NCBI GenBank assembly: GCA_026414485.1 | Contig: JAOAIX010000011.1 | Span: 19,251-65,103 of the forward strand | Length of the DNA stretch: 45,853 bases | Direction of reading: 5' to 3' | From: Candidatus Bathyarchaeota archaeon | Lineage (GTDB): Archaea; Thermoproteota; Bathyarchaeia; Bathyarchaeales; Bathycorpusculaceae | Program-made: the position numbers and the translations under genes | Notes under the pieces: model-generated | Told to the model about the DNA's origin: nothing | Databases searched by the model: none | What the model saw: the letters and a program-made list of their open reading frames with translations, nothing else | Part shown: piece by piece, positions 1 to 7,470 of the stretch | Position numbering within the stretch: the stretch's first letter is position 1 | How the letters are laid out: every line of letters begins with the position of its first letter

Positions 1-134
1 GCACCTACACATGAATGGTTTCAACAAAAAAAGAAAACAACACTCCTAATGTGATCTGTCATAGGTCTCAAATCTCTTCATTAGGATAAACAGAAATAAT
101 TCCCTTGCATATTCTCAAATGGAGTTACAAAAGA

Positions 135-659
135 ATGCTGAATAACTTTAACTTGCTTGCCTCAACCACGCGCGGCAACGAACGCCAAATGTGCCACGAA
201 CTCACCGTTCTCCTCAAAGAGACAGGTGACACACAACCTGCAGCTGACAAAACAGGAATCAAAGGCTTAGTTGTAGCTAAAACAACACTAAACCCCATAG
301 AAACCATTGAAAAATTTCACGGTATTCTGCAAGCACGCCCCTACGAGTTCAGATACGCCCTTCGGATAATACCAATTCAAAAAGTGGTACGTACAGACCT
401 CGCCGAAATCAGGCATGCAGTCACAGAATTTACCCCAAGCTTGGCTGAAAACGAAACTTTTAGAATCACGGTTGAAAAACGTTTCACCACTCTGCACAGC
501 CGAGATTTAATCGAAGCAGCCGCCACTGTAATATCAAATAAGGTCAATCTAACAAACCCCGATAAAATTCTGCTTATCGAGGTGCTTGGCGGCTACACAG
601 GTATATCTCTGCTCAAACCCAGGGACATAATTAGCGTTCTTAAAGAAAAAATGCTTTAA
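135..659 (+). CDS. THUMP domain protein (Tan1-like)
   Basis: Small RNA-binding protein of about 174 residues. The opening segment contains TTRGNERQMCHEL, typical of stand-alone THUMP proteins related to yeast Tan1, which helps the acetyltransferase make N4-acetylcytidine in tRNA. The remainder (about residues 50-160) has the alpha/beta pattern of a THUMP domain, with FRITVEKR and a closing strand-turn LLIEVLGGYTGISLL. No catalytic domain is attached, so it is probably an RNA-binding adaptor. I place the start at ATG 135, which has GGAG at 121-124; an in-frame TTG at 105 would add ten residues without a comparable ribosome site. It converges on cgi121, leaving only 10 bp between stops. The family call is firm; the tRNA acetylation role is inferred from the family. 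Confidence 0.8.
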   Translation: MLNNFNLLASTTRGNERQMCHELTVLLKETGDTQPAADKTGIKGLVVAKTTLNPIETIEKFHGILQARPYEFRYALRIIPIQKVVRTDLAEIRHAVTEFTPSLAENETFRITVEKRFTTLHSRDLIEAAATVISNKVNLTNPDKILLIEVLGGYTGISLLKPRDIISVLKEKML

Positions 660-669
660 CCACTATATC

Positions 670-1236
670 TTATATCTGAGTGGACAACAGAGCCATAGTT
701 TCAAGAACTAAATCAACCAGAACTTGCTCAGCACTCTTTTTATCTAAAGCAACGGCAAGTTGCACATCTGAAATGTTGAAAGCTCGTTTTATCCGTTGCA
801 TCTTTGGTTTTGACAAGTCAAGAACTGAATCGTTAGGTTCAACACCTAGACAATTTTTAACAATTACAAGAGCGTCTTGTACTGCGTTAACATCGCAACC
901 TATGATCACAGCAACTAAATTCTTCGACTTAGGCTTTACACCGACACGCTCTATGGCTTTTGTAATTTGCCGCTGTGCTGAGGCATAGAGCATAATTTCC
1001 ACAGCTAAGCTCTTTGAAATGTTTCGTCTATTCTTGAAGGCCATAAGCGCGTTTAAAACTGCAAAAAACAGATGTTGCCATGTGGCAATGACAGAAGCAT
1101 CAAAAAACTGTACCTCAACGCCTTTGGGCACTCTAACGCGAACAGATTGTACAAAATCTTTTTTATCACCAATTGCTACAGCCTCAAAACCCGCAATTTC
1201 TACATATCTACCGTACTCTTTCAGTGGCTTTAGCAT
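670..1236 (-). CDS. cgi121: KEOPS complex subunit Cgi121
   Basis: 188-residue protein recognised as Cgi121, the KEOPS subunit that binds the kinase Bud32 and, by family knowledge, recruits tRNA for N6-threonylcarbamoyladenosine (t6A) synthesis. Supporting features are the segment NISKSLAVEIMLYASAQRQI (about residues 72-91), followed by KAIERVGVKPKS and the VAVIIGCD strand, which are the conserved helix-strand core of the family. Length matches archaeal homologues. It overlaps the 3' end of the upstream phosphoribosyltransferase by 7 bp, so the two are probably cotranslated. Pcc1, another KEOPS subunit, is encoded 0.9 kb away on the same strand, and Sua5, the enzyme of the first t6A step, lies at the other end of the window. 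Confidence 0.85.
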   Translation of the reverse strand: MLKPLKEYGRYVEIAGFEAVAIGDKKDFVQSVRVRVPKGVEVQFFDASVIATWQHLFFAVLNALMAFKNRRNISKSLAVEIMLYASAQRQITKAIERVGVKPKSKNLVAVIIGCDVNAVQDALVIVKNCLGVEPNDSVLDLSKPKMQRIKRAFNISDVQLAVALDKKSAEQVLVDLVLETMALLSTQI

Positions 1237-1832
1237 GTTTGCGCCTCAGAGAACTCTTTCAGAAACCTCACTATTAGCCGTTTGGGAACCCCTGCAGCTT
1301 CAAGCGCGGCAGTTTCTTGAAGAAGCCGAGCAAAGTCATGTTTGTTTGCTTCAAAGAGCGCTCTTACAGTCTCCTTAACATTCCATGGGAAAACTACCCA
1401 GCAACTAGTTTGTTTAGCGTAAAAATCCGGCTTAAATACGCTCTGAGGCTTGAAGTACAATGTGGCGGTTTTCACTACTAAGGCACCTCTCTTCAAAAGG
1501 TGTTCCTTCACAAGCCTAAGGCTCCTCCCCGAATCGGCAACGTCGTCCGCAATCAACACATGCTTACCAGCAACCGCTGCTGACACATCCTGCAAGAGTG
1601 TAGGTTGATGAGATTCACCGATACCAACATAGCTTTTAACCTGAATACTTGCTACATTTGGATTTTCCAACAAATCAGACAAAAACAGTGCAGGTAACCA
1701 ACCACCACGGCATACGCCAACGATAACATCAGGCTTAAAACCACTTTCGCGGATGCACACAGCCTGCTTCAAAAGTAAAGTGTAAACCTGATTCAACGAA
1801 AGAACCTCATAAATAGCTTTAGCTGGGGTCAA
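1230..1832 (-). CDS. purine-type phosphoribosyltransferase
   Basis: Type I phosphoribosyltransferase related to archaeal hypoxanthine/xanthine-guanine enzymes (COG2236-like). The PRPP-binding loop reads VLIADDVADSGRSL, and an N-terminal strand VIVGVCRGGWLPALFLSDLL forms the pyrophosphate loop. Such enzymes join a purine base to PRPP for salvage, but the base cannot be read from sequence. I prefer the TTG start at 1832, because GAGG sits 7 bases upstream; an ATG at 1859 would add nine residues. A TATA-like ATTTAAAC lies around 1873-1883 on this strand. The C-terminal 40 residues are rich in Ala and Leu and show no recognised motif. It is the first gene of a two-gene unit with cgi121. Confidence 0.8.
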   Translation of the reverse strand: MTPAKAIYEVLSLNQVYTLLLKQAVCIRESGFKPDVIVGVCRGGWLPALFLSDLLENPNVASIQVKSYVGIGESHQPTLLQDVSAAVAGKHVLIADDVADSGRSLRLVKEHLLKRGALVVKTATLYFKPQSVFKPDFYAKQTSCWVVFPWNVKETVRALFEANKHDFARLLQETAALEAAGVPKRLIVRFLKEFSEAQTC

Positions 1833-1859
1833 CAGGTAACCTCGTAAAATGTTATACAA

Positions 1860-2122
1860 TCTGAAAAATTAAAGGTTTAAATGTGCGTCACAACTTTGCG
1901 GGTGTCACTTTCTATTTTGGCATTATCCACTGAGAAGGTCACCTGTTACAAGCTTAATTAAACTAAATTATAAGAAAAAAGGTACACTAAACATTTTACC
2001 TCTACAACTTTTCCCGCATTAATTAAAATTAGATTAAAAGCCTTAAAAGGTGACAAGTACTCTATTGATGCAGCATGCACATTTTAAAAAGTTATGTAAA
2101 AAATATGTACCCAGCAAAAAGC
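1860..2122. other. intergenic region between pcc1 and the PRTase gene
   Basis: This 263 bp stretch holds A/T-rich DNA, the probable terminator of the exosome operon (minus-strand T-runs near 2084-2120) and a TATA-like sequence for the phosphoribosyltransferase. A short symmetrical AGGTCACCT lies at 1936-1944. No ORF or RNA gene could be supported. Confidence 0.5.
2084..2120 (-). terminator. T-rich terminator after pcc1
   Basis: On the minus strand, immediately after the pcc1 stop, there are three T-runs of 5, 6 and 5 bases (plus-strand A-runs at 2116-2120, 2098-2103 and 2086-2090). Runs of T without a required hairpin are the usual archaeal termination signal, and the position fits the end of the exosome operon. 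Confidence 0.45.
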
Positions 2123-2368
2123 CTATTTTTCCAAAGTTTCAAGAACGCTTATTGCTGAGTTTATCCATCGCAAATAGGCATTCAATGCTGCACGTAACGC
2201 TACAGTGTCCTCTGCTTTCACAGTCAATACACAAGTTAGATCTTCTTGGGAGATAGTTGCCTTCGAACGAGAAGTCGGGTTGATGAGCTCAGGTGACAAA
2301 GCAATTATGAGCGCCTGTAAAAGCTTTTCTGAGGTAAACGACAAACGAACAGTAGCCTCTGCAACCAT
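2123..2368 (-). CDS. pcc1: KEOPS complex subunit Pcc1
   Basis: 81-residue protein matching Pcc1, the small dimerising subunit of KEOPS that contacts the catalytic subunit Kae1 in t6A biosynthesis. The sequence shows the family pattern: strand ATVRLSF, helix KLLQALIIALSPEL, strand ATISQEDLTCVLTVKA, then TVALRAALNAYLRWINSA, typical of the Pcc1 alpha/beta fold. ATG 2368 is chosen because GAGG lies nine bases upstream; a TTG at 2383 would put that ribosome site inside the gene. It is the last gene of the exosome operon, 81 bp after eL43. In many archaea rpoP sits in this gap, but the interval here is too short for it. Confidence 0.82.
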   Translation of the reverse strand: MVAEATVRLSFTSEKLLQALIIALSPELINPTSRSKATISQEDLTCVLTVKAEDTVALRAALNAYLRWINSAISVLETLEK

Positions 2369-2449
2369 CAACTTGTCCCTCAAAATAATAGTAAAGAACC
2401 TAAAGAAATATGTTTAACAAGTACAGCCAAAAGTACATAAAGAAAGGTT

Positions 2450-2746
2450 TTAGGTGGTCTCTTCTTCAGAGACAGGGGTTGTTACTTCCTGCAGCCCTTT
2501 TGCTGCACGTTTAGCCACGGCACCAAGCTTTGTTGCTGGCAAGTAGGCTCCACCAGTGAAGGTAAAGTTACATTTTCCACATTGCCAAACACCCACACTT
2601 TTGCGCGTTACTTTAACAAAGCCGCATTGGGGGCATCTGTGCTCTGTCTTCAAGCCAGCGATAACTTTTATGTAACGTTTCCTGACTGTGGCACCGTAAC
2701 GTGTTCCTAAACCTCTTGTTGGACCAACTTTCTTTGTTCTTGCCAT
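2450..2746 (-). CDS. rpl37ae: 50S ribosomal protein eL43 (L37Ae)
   Basis: Ribosomal protein eL43 of the large subunit, 98 residues. It begins with the hallmark MARTKKVGPTRGLGTRYG and has a zinc ribbon with CPQC and CGKC about 14 residues apart, the usual zinc site that packs against 23S rRNA. The start is ATG 2746; an upstream GTG would only add five residues, and GGTGA lies nine bases before the ATG. The C-terminal tail ends in an acidic SEEETT stretch. It starts nine bases after the final codons of rrp42 and belongs to the exosome operon, a placement conserved across archaea. Confidence 0.93.
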   Translation of the reverse strand: MARTKKVGPTRGLGTRYGATVRKRYIKVIAGLKTEHRCPQCGFVKVTRKSVGVWQCGKCNFTFTGGAYLPATKLGAVAKRAAKGLQEVTTPVSEEETT

Positions 2747-2754
2747 GACTGTTT

Positions 2755-3546
2755 TCACCACTTGAGTTTCTTGCGGAGTTCAACAGCTTTTTCTTGAGCA
2801 AGCTTCGAAGCTTCTATTATCTGTTGTGGTGTAAAATACCCTGAGCCCCCCTTCTGAACTGCACAAATGTTACCTTCTTCATTGATCGCCAATGAAATAC
2901 GCGCGTCCATCACTTGTTCTTCTTCTAAACCCGCGTCTAACAATAGCTTATCGCCTAGTTTTCCCACAGTGATTGTTATTGGTCGACTTTTCAGAGGCAA
3001 GGGCGTATAGCCTTGCTTGATTATCACTTCACCATCTTTGATTTCATAGTTAGGCATTTTTGTGTTGATGAGAGCAGCAACCGCCGCTAAAGCGGACGCA
3101 TCAATAAGGTTCCCATCATGATTGAGTACATAAACATCCACGAAAACCACAAAAACCTTCTTTCCAGCTTCGATGCAAAGTTTCTCGTTATCTATTGCTT
3201 TTGACTCGCGGATTCCACGATCAACAATTCTCGCCAATTCGATTGAGCTTTCGTCAGGTGGCCCAGGTTCAAAACTTGCAGATGCTAATGGAACAAGCTC
3301 CGCATTCACTGTGAGGACACCCTCGTTTGGTGTATCTGGAAAGGGTTCACCAGTTTCAATTTTTACGCCAACTAGAACATCAGTTTTTCCCAGTAAAAGC
3401 CGTGCTGAGCCTTCCGCACGTTCAATCAAACCTTCTTCAATTTTGAACTCGCGGAAATCTGTAAGTCCTCGGCCGTCAATGCGTTTACCTTTCTCGATCA
3501 ATTGGCTAAGTTGTTTTTGGCGAACTTTGGTTATGAGGGTAGACAT
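2755..3546 (-). CDS. rrp42: exosome complex subunit Rrp42
   Basis: RNase PH-like subunit of the archaeal exosome, 263 residues, usual length. GKRIDGRGLTDFREFKIEEG near the N-terminus and the SARLLLGKTDVLVGVKIE strand are standard for Rrp42. In the family, Rrp42 lacks its own phosphorolytic site but builds the hexameric ring with Rrp41 and contributes RNA-binding arginines. The internal loop PFPDTPNEG and the segment DASALAAVAALINTKMP also match. The start ATG overlaps the stop of rrp41 by one base and its end is adjacent to the eL43 gene, so translation of the three is probably coupled. Confidence 0.93.
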   Translation of the reverse strand: MSTLITKVRQKQLSQLIEKGKRIDGRGLTDFREFKIEEGLIERAEGSARLLLGKTDVLVGVKIETGEPFPDTPNEGVLTVNAELVPLASASFEPGPPDESSIELARIVDRGIRESKAIDNEKLCIEAGKKVFVVFVDVYVLNHDGNLIDASALAAVAALINTKMPNYEIKDGEVIIKQGYTPLPLKSRPITITVGKLGDKLLLDAGLEEEQVMDARISLAINEEGNICAVQKGGSGYFTPQQIIEASKLAQEKAVELRKKLKW

Positions 3547-4295
3547 TACTCTTCAACTTCCTCCTGAGTTTCTTCTTTTATGTGCATATACTTAGTTTTC
3601 AACGCTTCCTTCTGAAGGGCATAAATCTTTTTACACCCATCAATTGCCATGTTAACGGCTTTTTCGAACTCGGCATGAGTGAGAATGCCGTCCATCTGAA
3701 GTAGAGTCACTGCATTTAAGTTGGGCATATAAGCAACGGGAACATCAGCTACACCAAGTTTATCTTCTGCGTCATAAAGATCCAAAACCACAGTGTCGTC
3801 AACCTTGCCTGCTGCACATGCGACCACAAGGTCACGCATAGGTATACCTGAATCCGCCAGTGCTAAAGCTGCCGCCGTGATGCTTGCACAACGAGTCCCG
3901 CCGTCAGCTTGCAGGATCTCCACGAATATGTCTATACCCGTACGTGGGTACATTTCCAAGAACAATGCAGGTTCAAGAGCTTCACGAATGACTTTGCTGA
4001 GTTCTACTTCACGTCTTGAAGGAGCAGGTGATTTGCGTTCTTGAACACTAAACGGAGCCATGTGGTATCTACAGCGTAGAACCATACGGTCTGGACGTGA
4101 TAGATGTTTTGGGTGCATTTCACGTGGCCCAAAAACGCCTACCAAAATTTTGTTTTTCCCATGTTCAATGTATGCTGAACCGTCAGCGTTGGGTAAAACG
4201 CCTACTTCAAGTTTTAGGGGTCTTAACTCATCGGCTTTTCGGCCGTCAAGTCTTATACCTTTTTTGTCAATTAATTTTTCTTGTTTATCAATCAA
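3546..4295 (-). CDS. rrp41: exosome complex subunit Rrp41 (catalytic)
   Basis: Catalytic RNase PH-type subunit of the exosome, 249 residues, carrying out phosphate-dependent 3'-5' RNA degradation and the reverse tailing reaction. [19 protein letters not shown] (about 12-30), [19 protein letters not shown] and [20 protein letters not shown] match the family. The active-site aspartates are probably D178 and D184 (in [19 protein letters not shown]), by analogy with Sulfolobus Rrp41 D182/D188. It overlaps rrp4 by four bases and rrp42 by one. The C-terminus ends in a Glu-rich tail (EETQEEVEE), a common but variable extension. Confidence 0.94.
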   Translation of the reverse strand: MIDKQEKLIDKKGIRLDGRKADELRPLKLEVGVLPNADGSAYIEHGKNKILVGVFGPREMHPKHLSRPDRMVLRCRYHMAPFSVQERKSPAPSRREVELSKVIREALEPALFLEMYPRTGIDIFVEILQADGGTRCASITAAALALADSGIPMRDLVVACAAGKVDDTVVLDLYDAEDKLGVADVPVAYMPNLNAVTLLQMDGILTHAEFEKAVNMAIDGCKKIYALQKEALKTKYMHIKEETQEEVEE

Positions 4296-4999
4296 TTTTT
4301 GTTTTCCTCCCTTTTAGCTTTCTCCTCTTTGAGAAGTTGGGTAATACGGTCGGTTAAGCCGGTAGTGTGGGATTCGTCCTCAATTTTTTGAATGGCTGCC
4401 ATGGCAAGTTCCTCGTCGGCAAGGTTTTTTCCAGTGACCAGGACCACACCGTTTAGACCGAGGATTATTTGGCACCCTGTCTCTTGTTTAATCATGGAAA
4501 TCATAGAGCCTTTTCTGCCTATAACACGCGGAATCTTTGTTGGTGTAACGCGCATGATTTGTCCTCGGGTGATTTTTCCCAATCCTGGTTCACCGACTGT
4601 TAGTTGTGGATCATGGGCTCTATCGTAAGAGGCGATTTTTGCAACAATCAGATCGCCTGTATCGAGGACTTGGCTAAGTTCGTCGTTTTGAGGTTTGAAT
4701 GGCCGGTTGAGTACGTCTGAGGCACGTAGAAGTGCGCTGTAGGGCGCTTTTATGTCGACTGTCCAGCCATTGAATCCGACTTCTATGACTGAACCGATTA
4801 CTATGTCTCCTGGTTTTGGAGTATAGAATGCTCTTAGAGCTACTACGTTGACTTTTTTGTTTTCGCAGTCAACAAGTCCGATTCTGGCGGCAAAGATTTT
4901 ACCGCCTTCACTATATGTGTTTTCTCCAGCTTGGTAGTCGCCTTCTGCAAGAAGTTCTCCCGGCGTTACCAGCTGTTTCTCTTCAAAAAAGGTTGGCAT
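4292..4999 (-). CDS. rrp4: exosome complex RNA-binding subunit Rrp4
   Basis: Cap subunit of the exosome, 235 residues, that binds RNA and guides it into the Rrp41/Rrp42 ring. Domain order is visible: an N-terminal domain beginning [20 protein letters not shown], an S1 domain ([20 protein letters not shown], about 80-150), and a KH domain with the GxxG loop in [13 protein letters not shown] (about 158-170). The C-terminal tail is Lys/Glu-rich. It lies 49 bp downstream of sbds and overlaps rrp41 by four bases, the order seen in the conserved archaeal exosome superoperon. Confidence 0.94.
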   Translation of the reverse strand: MPTFFEEKQLVTPGELLAEGDYQAGENTYSEGGKIFAARIGLVDCENKKVNVVALRAFYTPKPGDIVIGSVIEVGFNGWTVDIKAPYSALLRASDVLNRPFKPQNDELSQVLDTGDLIVAKIASYDRAHDPQLTVGEPGLGKITRGQIMRVTPTKIPRVIGRKGSMISMIKQETGCQIILGLNGVVLVTGKNLADEELAMAAIQKIEDESHTTGLTDRITQLLKEEKAKREENKN

Positions 5000-5048
5000 A
5001 TTTCATGGTTTCCTCCGTTTTATTTCATAGTTGGTTTTTCAAGTTTGA

Positions 5049-5738
5049 TTAACTAATCACTTTGGCTTCTCCCGAGCCTTTAGTTGTATCTCCCAGTTTG
5101 TTGAGGAAAGAGGCGTAACTGCCAGCAGGCATTTCCAAAACACCCCACCATGAACCGTCAGAACGCCATTCTTCACGTTTAATTACACCATAGGTTTTGA
5201 TAAAACCATAAGCACGCACCGCGTGCGTTGCTGGTATGGTTACTGCAATTTGCAGTTGCTCCACTTTAAGCGGAAGAATGGGACGCAGGAGCTTTATAAT
5301 GTCACGAGCTTGCTCTTCTATGGATTTATAGGGATCTATTGGGTAACGAATCTGATCCATAGCGTTTTCAATACGCATGGGCGGATGAGGAAGGTTAGTT
5401 TTGGGGTCGACTGCTTGGCGGCTAATATAGTCGATTATCTGTTTCCGTTTGTCTTCAACCATTTTGCGTCTCTGGTCGGTTGTAAGTTGTAATTGACCTT
5501 TTTTTAAAATGATATCTGCGATCTTTAGAGCGTCAGTTGTGCCAAAAGTTTTGCGTAAGTTTTCTTCAGCTGCACGTGTACCTTTGTTGGCATCTGAATA
5601 AATGGTCTCAGCTACTAAAACCTCGGTTATGCCCGCGATTTTTCCGTTACGGTAGTCTAGGGCTTTTTGGGGTTTAACGAGGATTTCAAAATGCTCGCTG
5701 TCTTTTGTGAATCGCGCAATTGTGAATTTTTCACTCAT
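5049..5738 (-). CDS. ribosome maturation protein SBDS (Sdo1)
   Basis: Archaeal homologue of the Shwachman-Bodian-Diamond protein, 229 residues, which in the family promotes release of the anti-association factor (aIF6) from new 60S-type subunits. The N-terminal domain shows FEILVKPQKALDYRNGK and VAETIYSDANKGTRAAEENL; the middle helical domain has RRKMVEDKRKQIIDYISRQA and PKTNLPHPPMRIENAM; the C-terminal ferredoxin-like domain begins near LPLKVEQLQIAVTIPA. All three domains are present, with no truncation. It follows psmA by seven bases and precedes rrp4, the conserved order. Confidence 0.93.
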   Translation of the reverse strand: MSEKFTIARFTKDSEHFEILVKPQKALDYRNGKIAGITEVLVAETIYSDANKGTRAAEENLRKTFGTTDALKIADIILKKGQLQLTTDQRRKMVEDKRKQIIDYISRQAVDPKTNLPHPPMRIENAMDQIRYPIDPYKSIEEQARDIIKLLRPILPLKVEQLQIAVTIPATHAVRAYGFIKTYGVIKREEWRSDGSWWGVLEMPAGSYASFLNKLGDTTKGSGEAKVIS

Positions 5739-5745
5739 TAATTTT

Positions 5746-6474
5746 TCACTTGCTCGAACCCAGCTGTTTTATTATGCCGTCTACAGCTTCGTCGGGGAGC
5801 ATTTCTAGTTTTTTGGTTTCTGCAGGTATTATTGCTACTTTTATGCGTGGAGGAAGCTGACGAACTTCGAGGGCTTTTACAAGACATTTAATAGCTAGCT
5901 TTTCAGCCTGCTCGAGAGTTATGTCTTCTTTGTATTCCTCTTTGAAAATGGCAAGCACAGTTTCTCTGCCTGCTCCTAGCGCTGTTGCTTTGTAGCCGCG
6001 GTATGTGCCGCTGGGGTGAGTACCGAAAACACGTGATCCTGTTTTGTCGACTCCTGCAAAGATTATACTAACTCCAAAAGGCCTGACTCCTGCATGTTGG
6101 GTATACATCTGCTGGATGTCACAGATACGTTTTGTTACAACTTCCGTGTCGATGGGTTCGTCATAGGTAAGTTTATTGCTTTGGGCGTATATTCGAGCTT
6201 GGTCAATTAGTATTCGTGCATCACTGCTTAGTCCAACAATAGCTGCCCCGATATGTTCATCTACCCTGAAGATTTTCCATGAGTATTGGGCTTCTTCGAG
6301 GGGTTCAATGTTTTCTTCGGCAGCCAACACTACACCTTGGGCGCATTGGATTCCAAGTATTGTTGCGCCGCGGTTAACAAGCTCCATGGCGTATTCTACT
6401 TGGAAAAGTCGACCATCTGGGCTGAAAACGGTTATCGCGCGGTCATATGCTCCTGGTGCTGCAAACACAGACAT
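5746..6474 (-). CDS. psmA: 20S proteasome alpha subunit
   Basis: Alpha subunit forming the outer rings and gate of the 20S proteasome, 242 residues. The N-terminal signature YDRAITVFSPDGRLFQVEYA is diagnostic, followed by ELVNRGATILGIQC. Later segments GVSIIFAGVDKTGSRVFGTH and YKATALGAGRETVLAIF also match. It is first in the exosome operon, with GAGGT eight bases before its ATG and a TATA box about 75 bases upstream. No beta subunit is encoded in this window, but a small protein resembling a proteasome assembly chaperone is at 43143-43514. Confidence 0.95.
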   Translation of the reverse strand: MSVFAAPGAYDRAITVFSPDGRLFQVEYAMELVNRGATILGIQCAQGVVLAAEENIEPLEEAQYSWKIFRVDEHIGAAIVGLSSDARILIDQARIYAQSNKLTYDEPIDTEVVTKRICDIQQMYTQHAGVRPFGVSIIFAGVDKTGSRVFGTHPSGTYRGYKATALGAGRETVLAIFKEEYKEDITLEQAEKLAIKCLVKALEVRQLPPRIKVAIIPAETKKLEMLPDEAVDGIIKQLGSSK

Positions 6475-6543
6475 AATTTTAACCTCTTTCTACTCTTTTC
6501 ACTATTCGCTGATTCTCATGGAATAACCACACTAAAAACCTTT

Positions 6544-6553
6544 CCTTTTAAAT
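6544..6553 (-). promoter_or_regulatory. TATA box of the psmA-exosome operon
   Basis: Reads CATTTAAAAGG on the minus strand, preceded by GCGCG that could serve as a BRE. It would put the transcript start near 6520, giving a leader of roughly 45 bases that includes the GAGGT ribosome site. Confidence 0.5.
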
Positions 6554-6741
6554 GCGCGAGTATTTTTGGTGCGCATAGTTAAGATCAATAAACAAAATTT
6601 GGTTTGATGAACGCGCAGGTATTACTCAGACCAGCAGTCTTTTAAAGTTACATTACCTTACCAACAAAAGGTAGGAAGGTTTAGCCAAAATACGTAGCTA
6701 CCGATCTTTCATTGTAGTCTGCCATCTTATTGTGGATAATG

Positions 6742-6750
6742 CTTATTTAA
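6742..6750 (+). promoter_or_regulatory. TATA-like box of the pfdB operon
   Basis: CTTATTTAA lies about 41-49 bases before the pfdB ATG, consistent with a transcript starting near 6774 and a short leader. Confidence 0.4.
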
Positions 6751-6790
6751 TGGGTGTTGGTTGTTTTGTGCACAGATGGAAGAATGAATT

Positions 6791-7159
6791 ATGAGTGACG
6801 AACTCTCAAAATTACCGCCTCAAGTCCAAGAGCGCCTTCTAAGACTCCAACAACTCCAGCAAACGCTGCAGACAATTCTGCAGCAGAAACAGCAAGTTGA
6901 TGCAGAAACTACCGAAATTGAGCATACACTAGCAGAATTACAAAAAACCGCTGACGAAGCAGTAATCTACAAAGCTGCAGGTTCGCTCCTCATTAAATCA
7001 GACAAAGCCAAAGTTACTACAGAGTTGACTGAACGCAAAGAACTTCTCGCAACCAGAACTACAGTCCTGTCACGGCAAGAAGAACGCGTCCGCAACCAAC
7101 TAAAAGAAGTCCAAACTAAACTGCAAGAAGAACTTAAACCCCTTTCCAACTCGACCTAA
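6791..7159 (+). CDS. pfdB: prefoldin subunit beta
   Basis: 122-residue prefoldin beta, a subunit of the hexameric jellyfish-shaped chaperone that hands unfolded proteins to the thermosome. The N-terminal helix (LSKLPPQVQERLLRLQQLQQ) and the C-terminal helix (LLATRTTVLSRQEERVRNQL) are heptad-rich coiled coils, joined by the beta hairpin AVIYKAAGSLLIKSDKAKV, the canonical order. The length is typical. It is followed after 20 bp by the DUF3194 gene that accompanies pfdB in many archaea. A thermosome subunit, its usual partner, begins at 44903. Confidence 0.93.
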   Translation: MSDELSKLPPQVQERLLRLQQLQQTLQTILQQKQQVDAETTEIEHTLAELQKTADEAVIYKAAGSLLIKSDKAKVTTELTERKELLATRTTVLSRQEERVRNQLKEVQTKLQEELKPLSNST

Positions 7160-7179
7160 AACTGGGGGAAAATGCGCAC

Positions 7180-7470
7180 ATGGTGGAACTTGGCATACCC
7201 GAGTTAACCACCGAACAATTTGAAGAAGCTTGCACAGCAGCAGAAAAAGCTGCTCGCAAACTTGTTTTGTGTCGTGTTGCTCAAAAATTTGTGGAGAAAC
7301 TTGATATTAGCGTGGAAGCCGAGGGTATAAAACCAGTAAATTTCACAGTAGAAGTGGATCTGAAGCTATCCAAAGAGGTAAAAGATGTGGATCACCAAGA
7401 GCTTACAGACGAAGCCGTAAAAAAGGCTTTTGAAGCTATTGAAAATTACTTGAGAAAGCTAAAAACATGA
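7180..7470 (+). CDS. DUF3194 family protein
   Basis: 96-residue protein of the archaeal DUF3194 family, which is repeatedly found directly downstream of prefoldin beta. The sequence shows two helices (EQFEEACTAAEKAARKLVL, DEAVKKAFEAIENYLRKL) around beta strands LDISVEAEG and VNFTVEVDLKLS, a layout that suggests a small alpha/beta fold similar in outline to Pcc1. Its biochemical function is unknown. The last four bases overlap the start of the DHH phosphoesterase (ATGA), so translation is likely coupled. The family call rests on both sequence and neighbourhood. Confidence 0.8.
   Translation: MVELGIPELTTEQFEEACTAAEKAARKLVLCRVAQKFVEKLDISVEAEGIKPVNFTVEVDLKLSKEVKDVDHQELTDEAVKKAFEAIENYLRKLKT

Larger units (their letters stand above)
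6475..6790. other. divergent promoter region psmA / pfdB
   Basis: 316 bp between divergently transcribed operons. It contains a TATA-like box for each direction (6544-6553 minus, 6742-6750 plus) and about 190 bp between them without an ORF that starts well. A GATGA...CTCAGA stretch near 6606-6635 was examined as a C/D box RNA but the boxes do not match consensus. Nothing else is supported. Confidence 0.5.

Noticed and set aside
1936-1946. AGGTCACCTGT shared with 43047-43057
   Set aside because: An 11-base match is expected many times by chance in 45 kb.
2384-2449. Hidden rpoP gene between eL43 and pcc1
   Set aside because: The gap is too short for the about 50-residue protein and has no CxxC codons.
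6606-6640. C/D box guide RNA
   Set aside because: Only a partial C box (TTGATGA) and no proper D box (CTGA) at suitable spacing.
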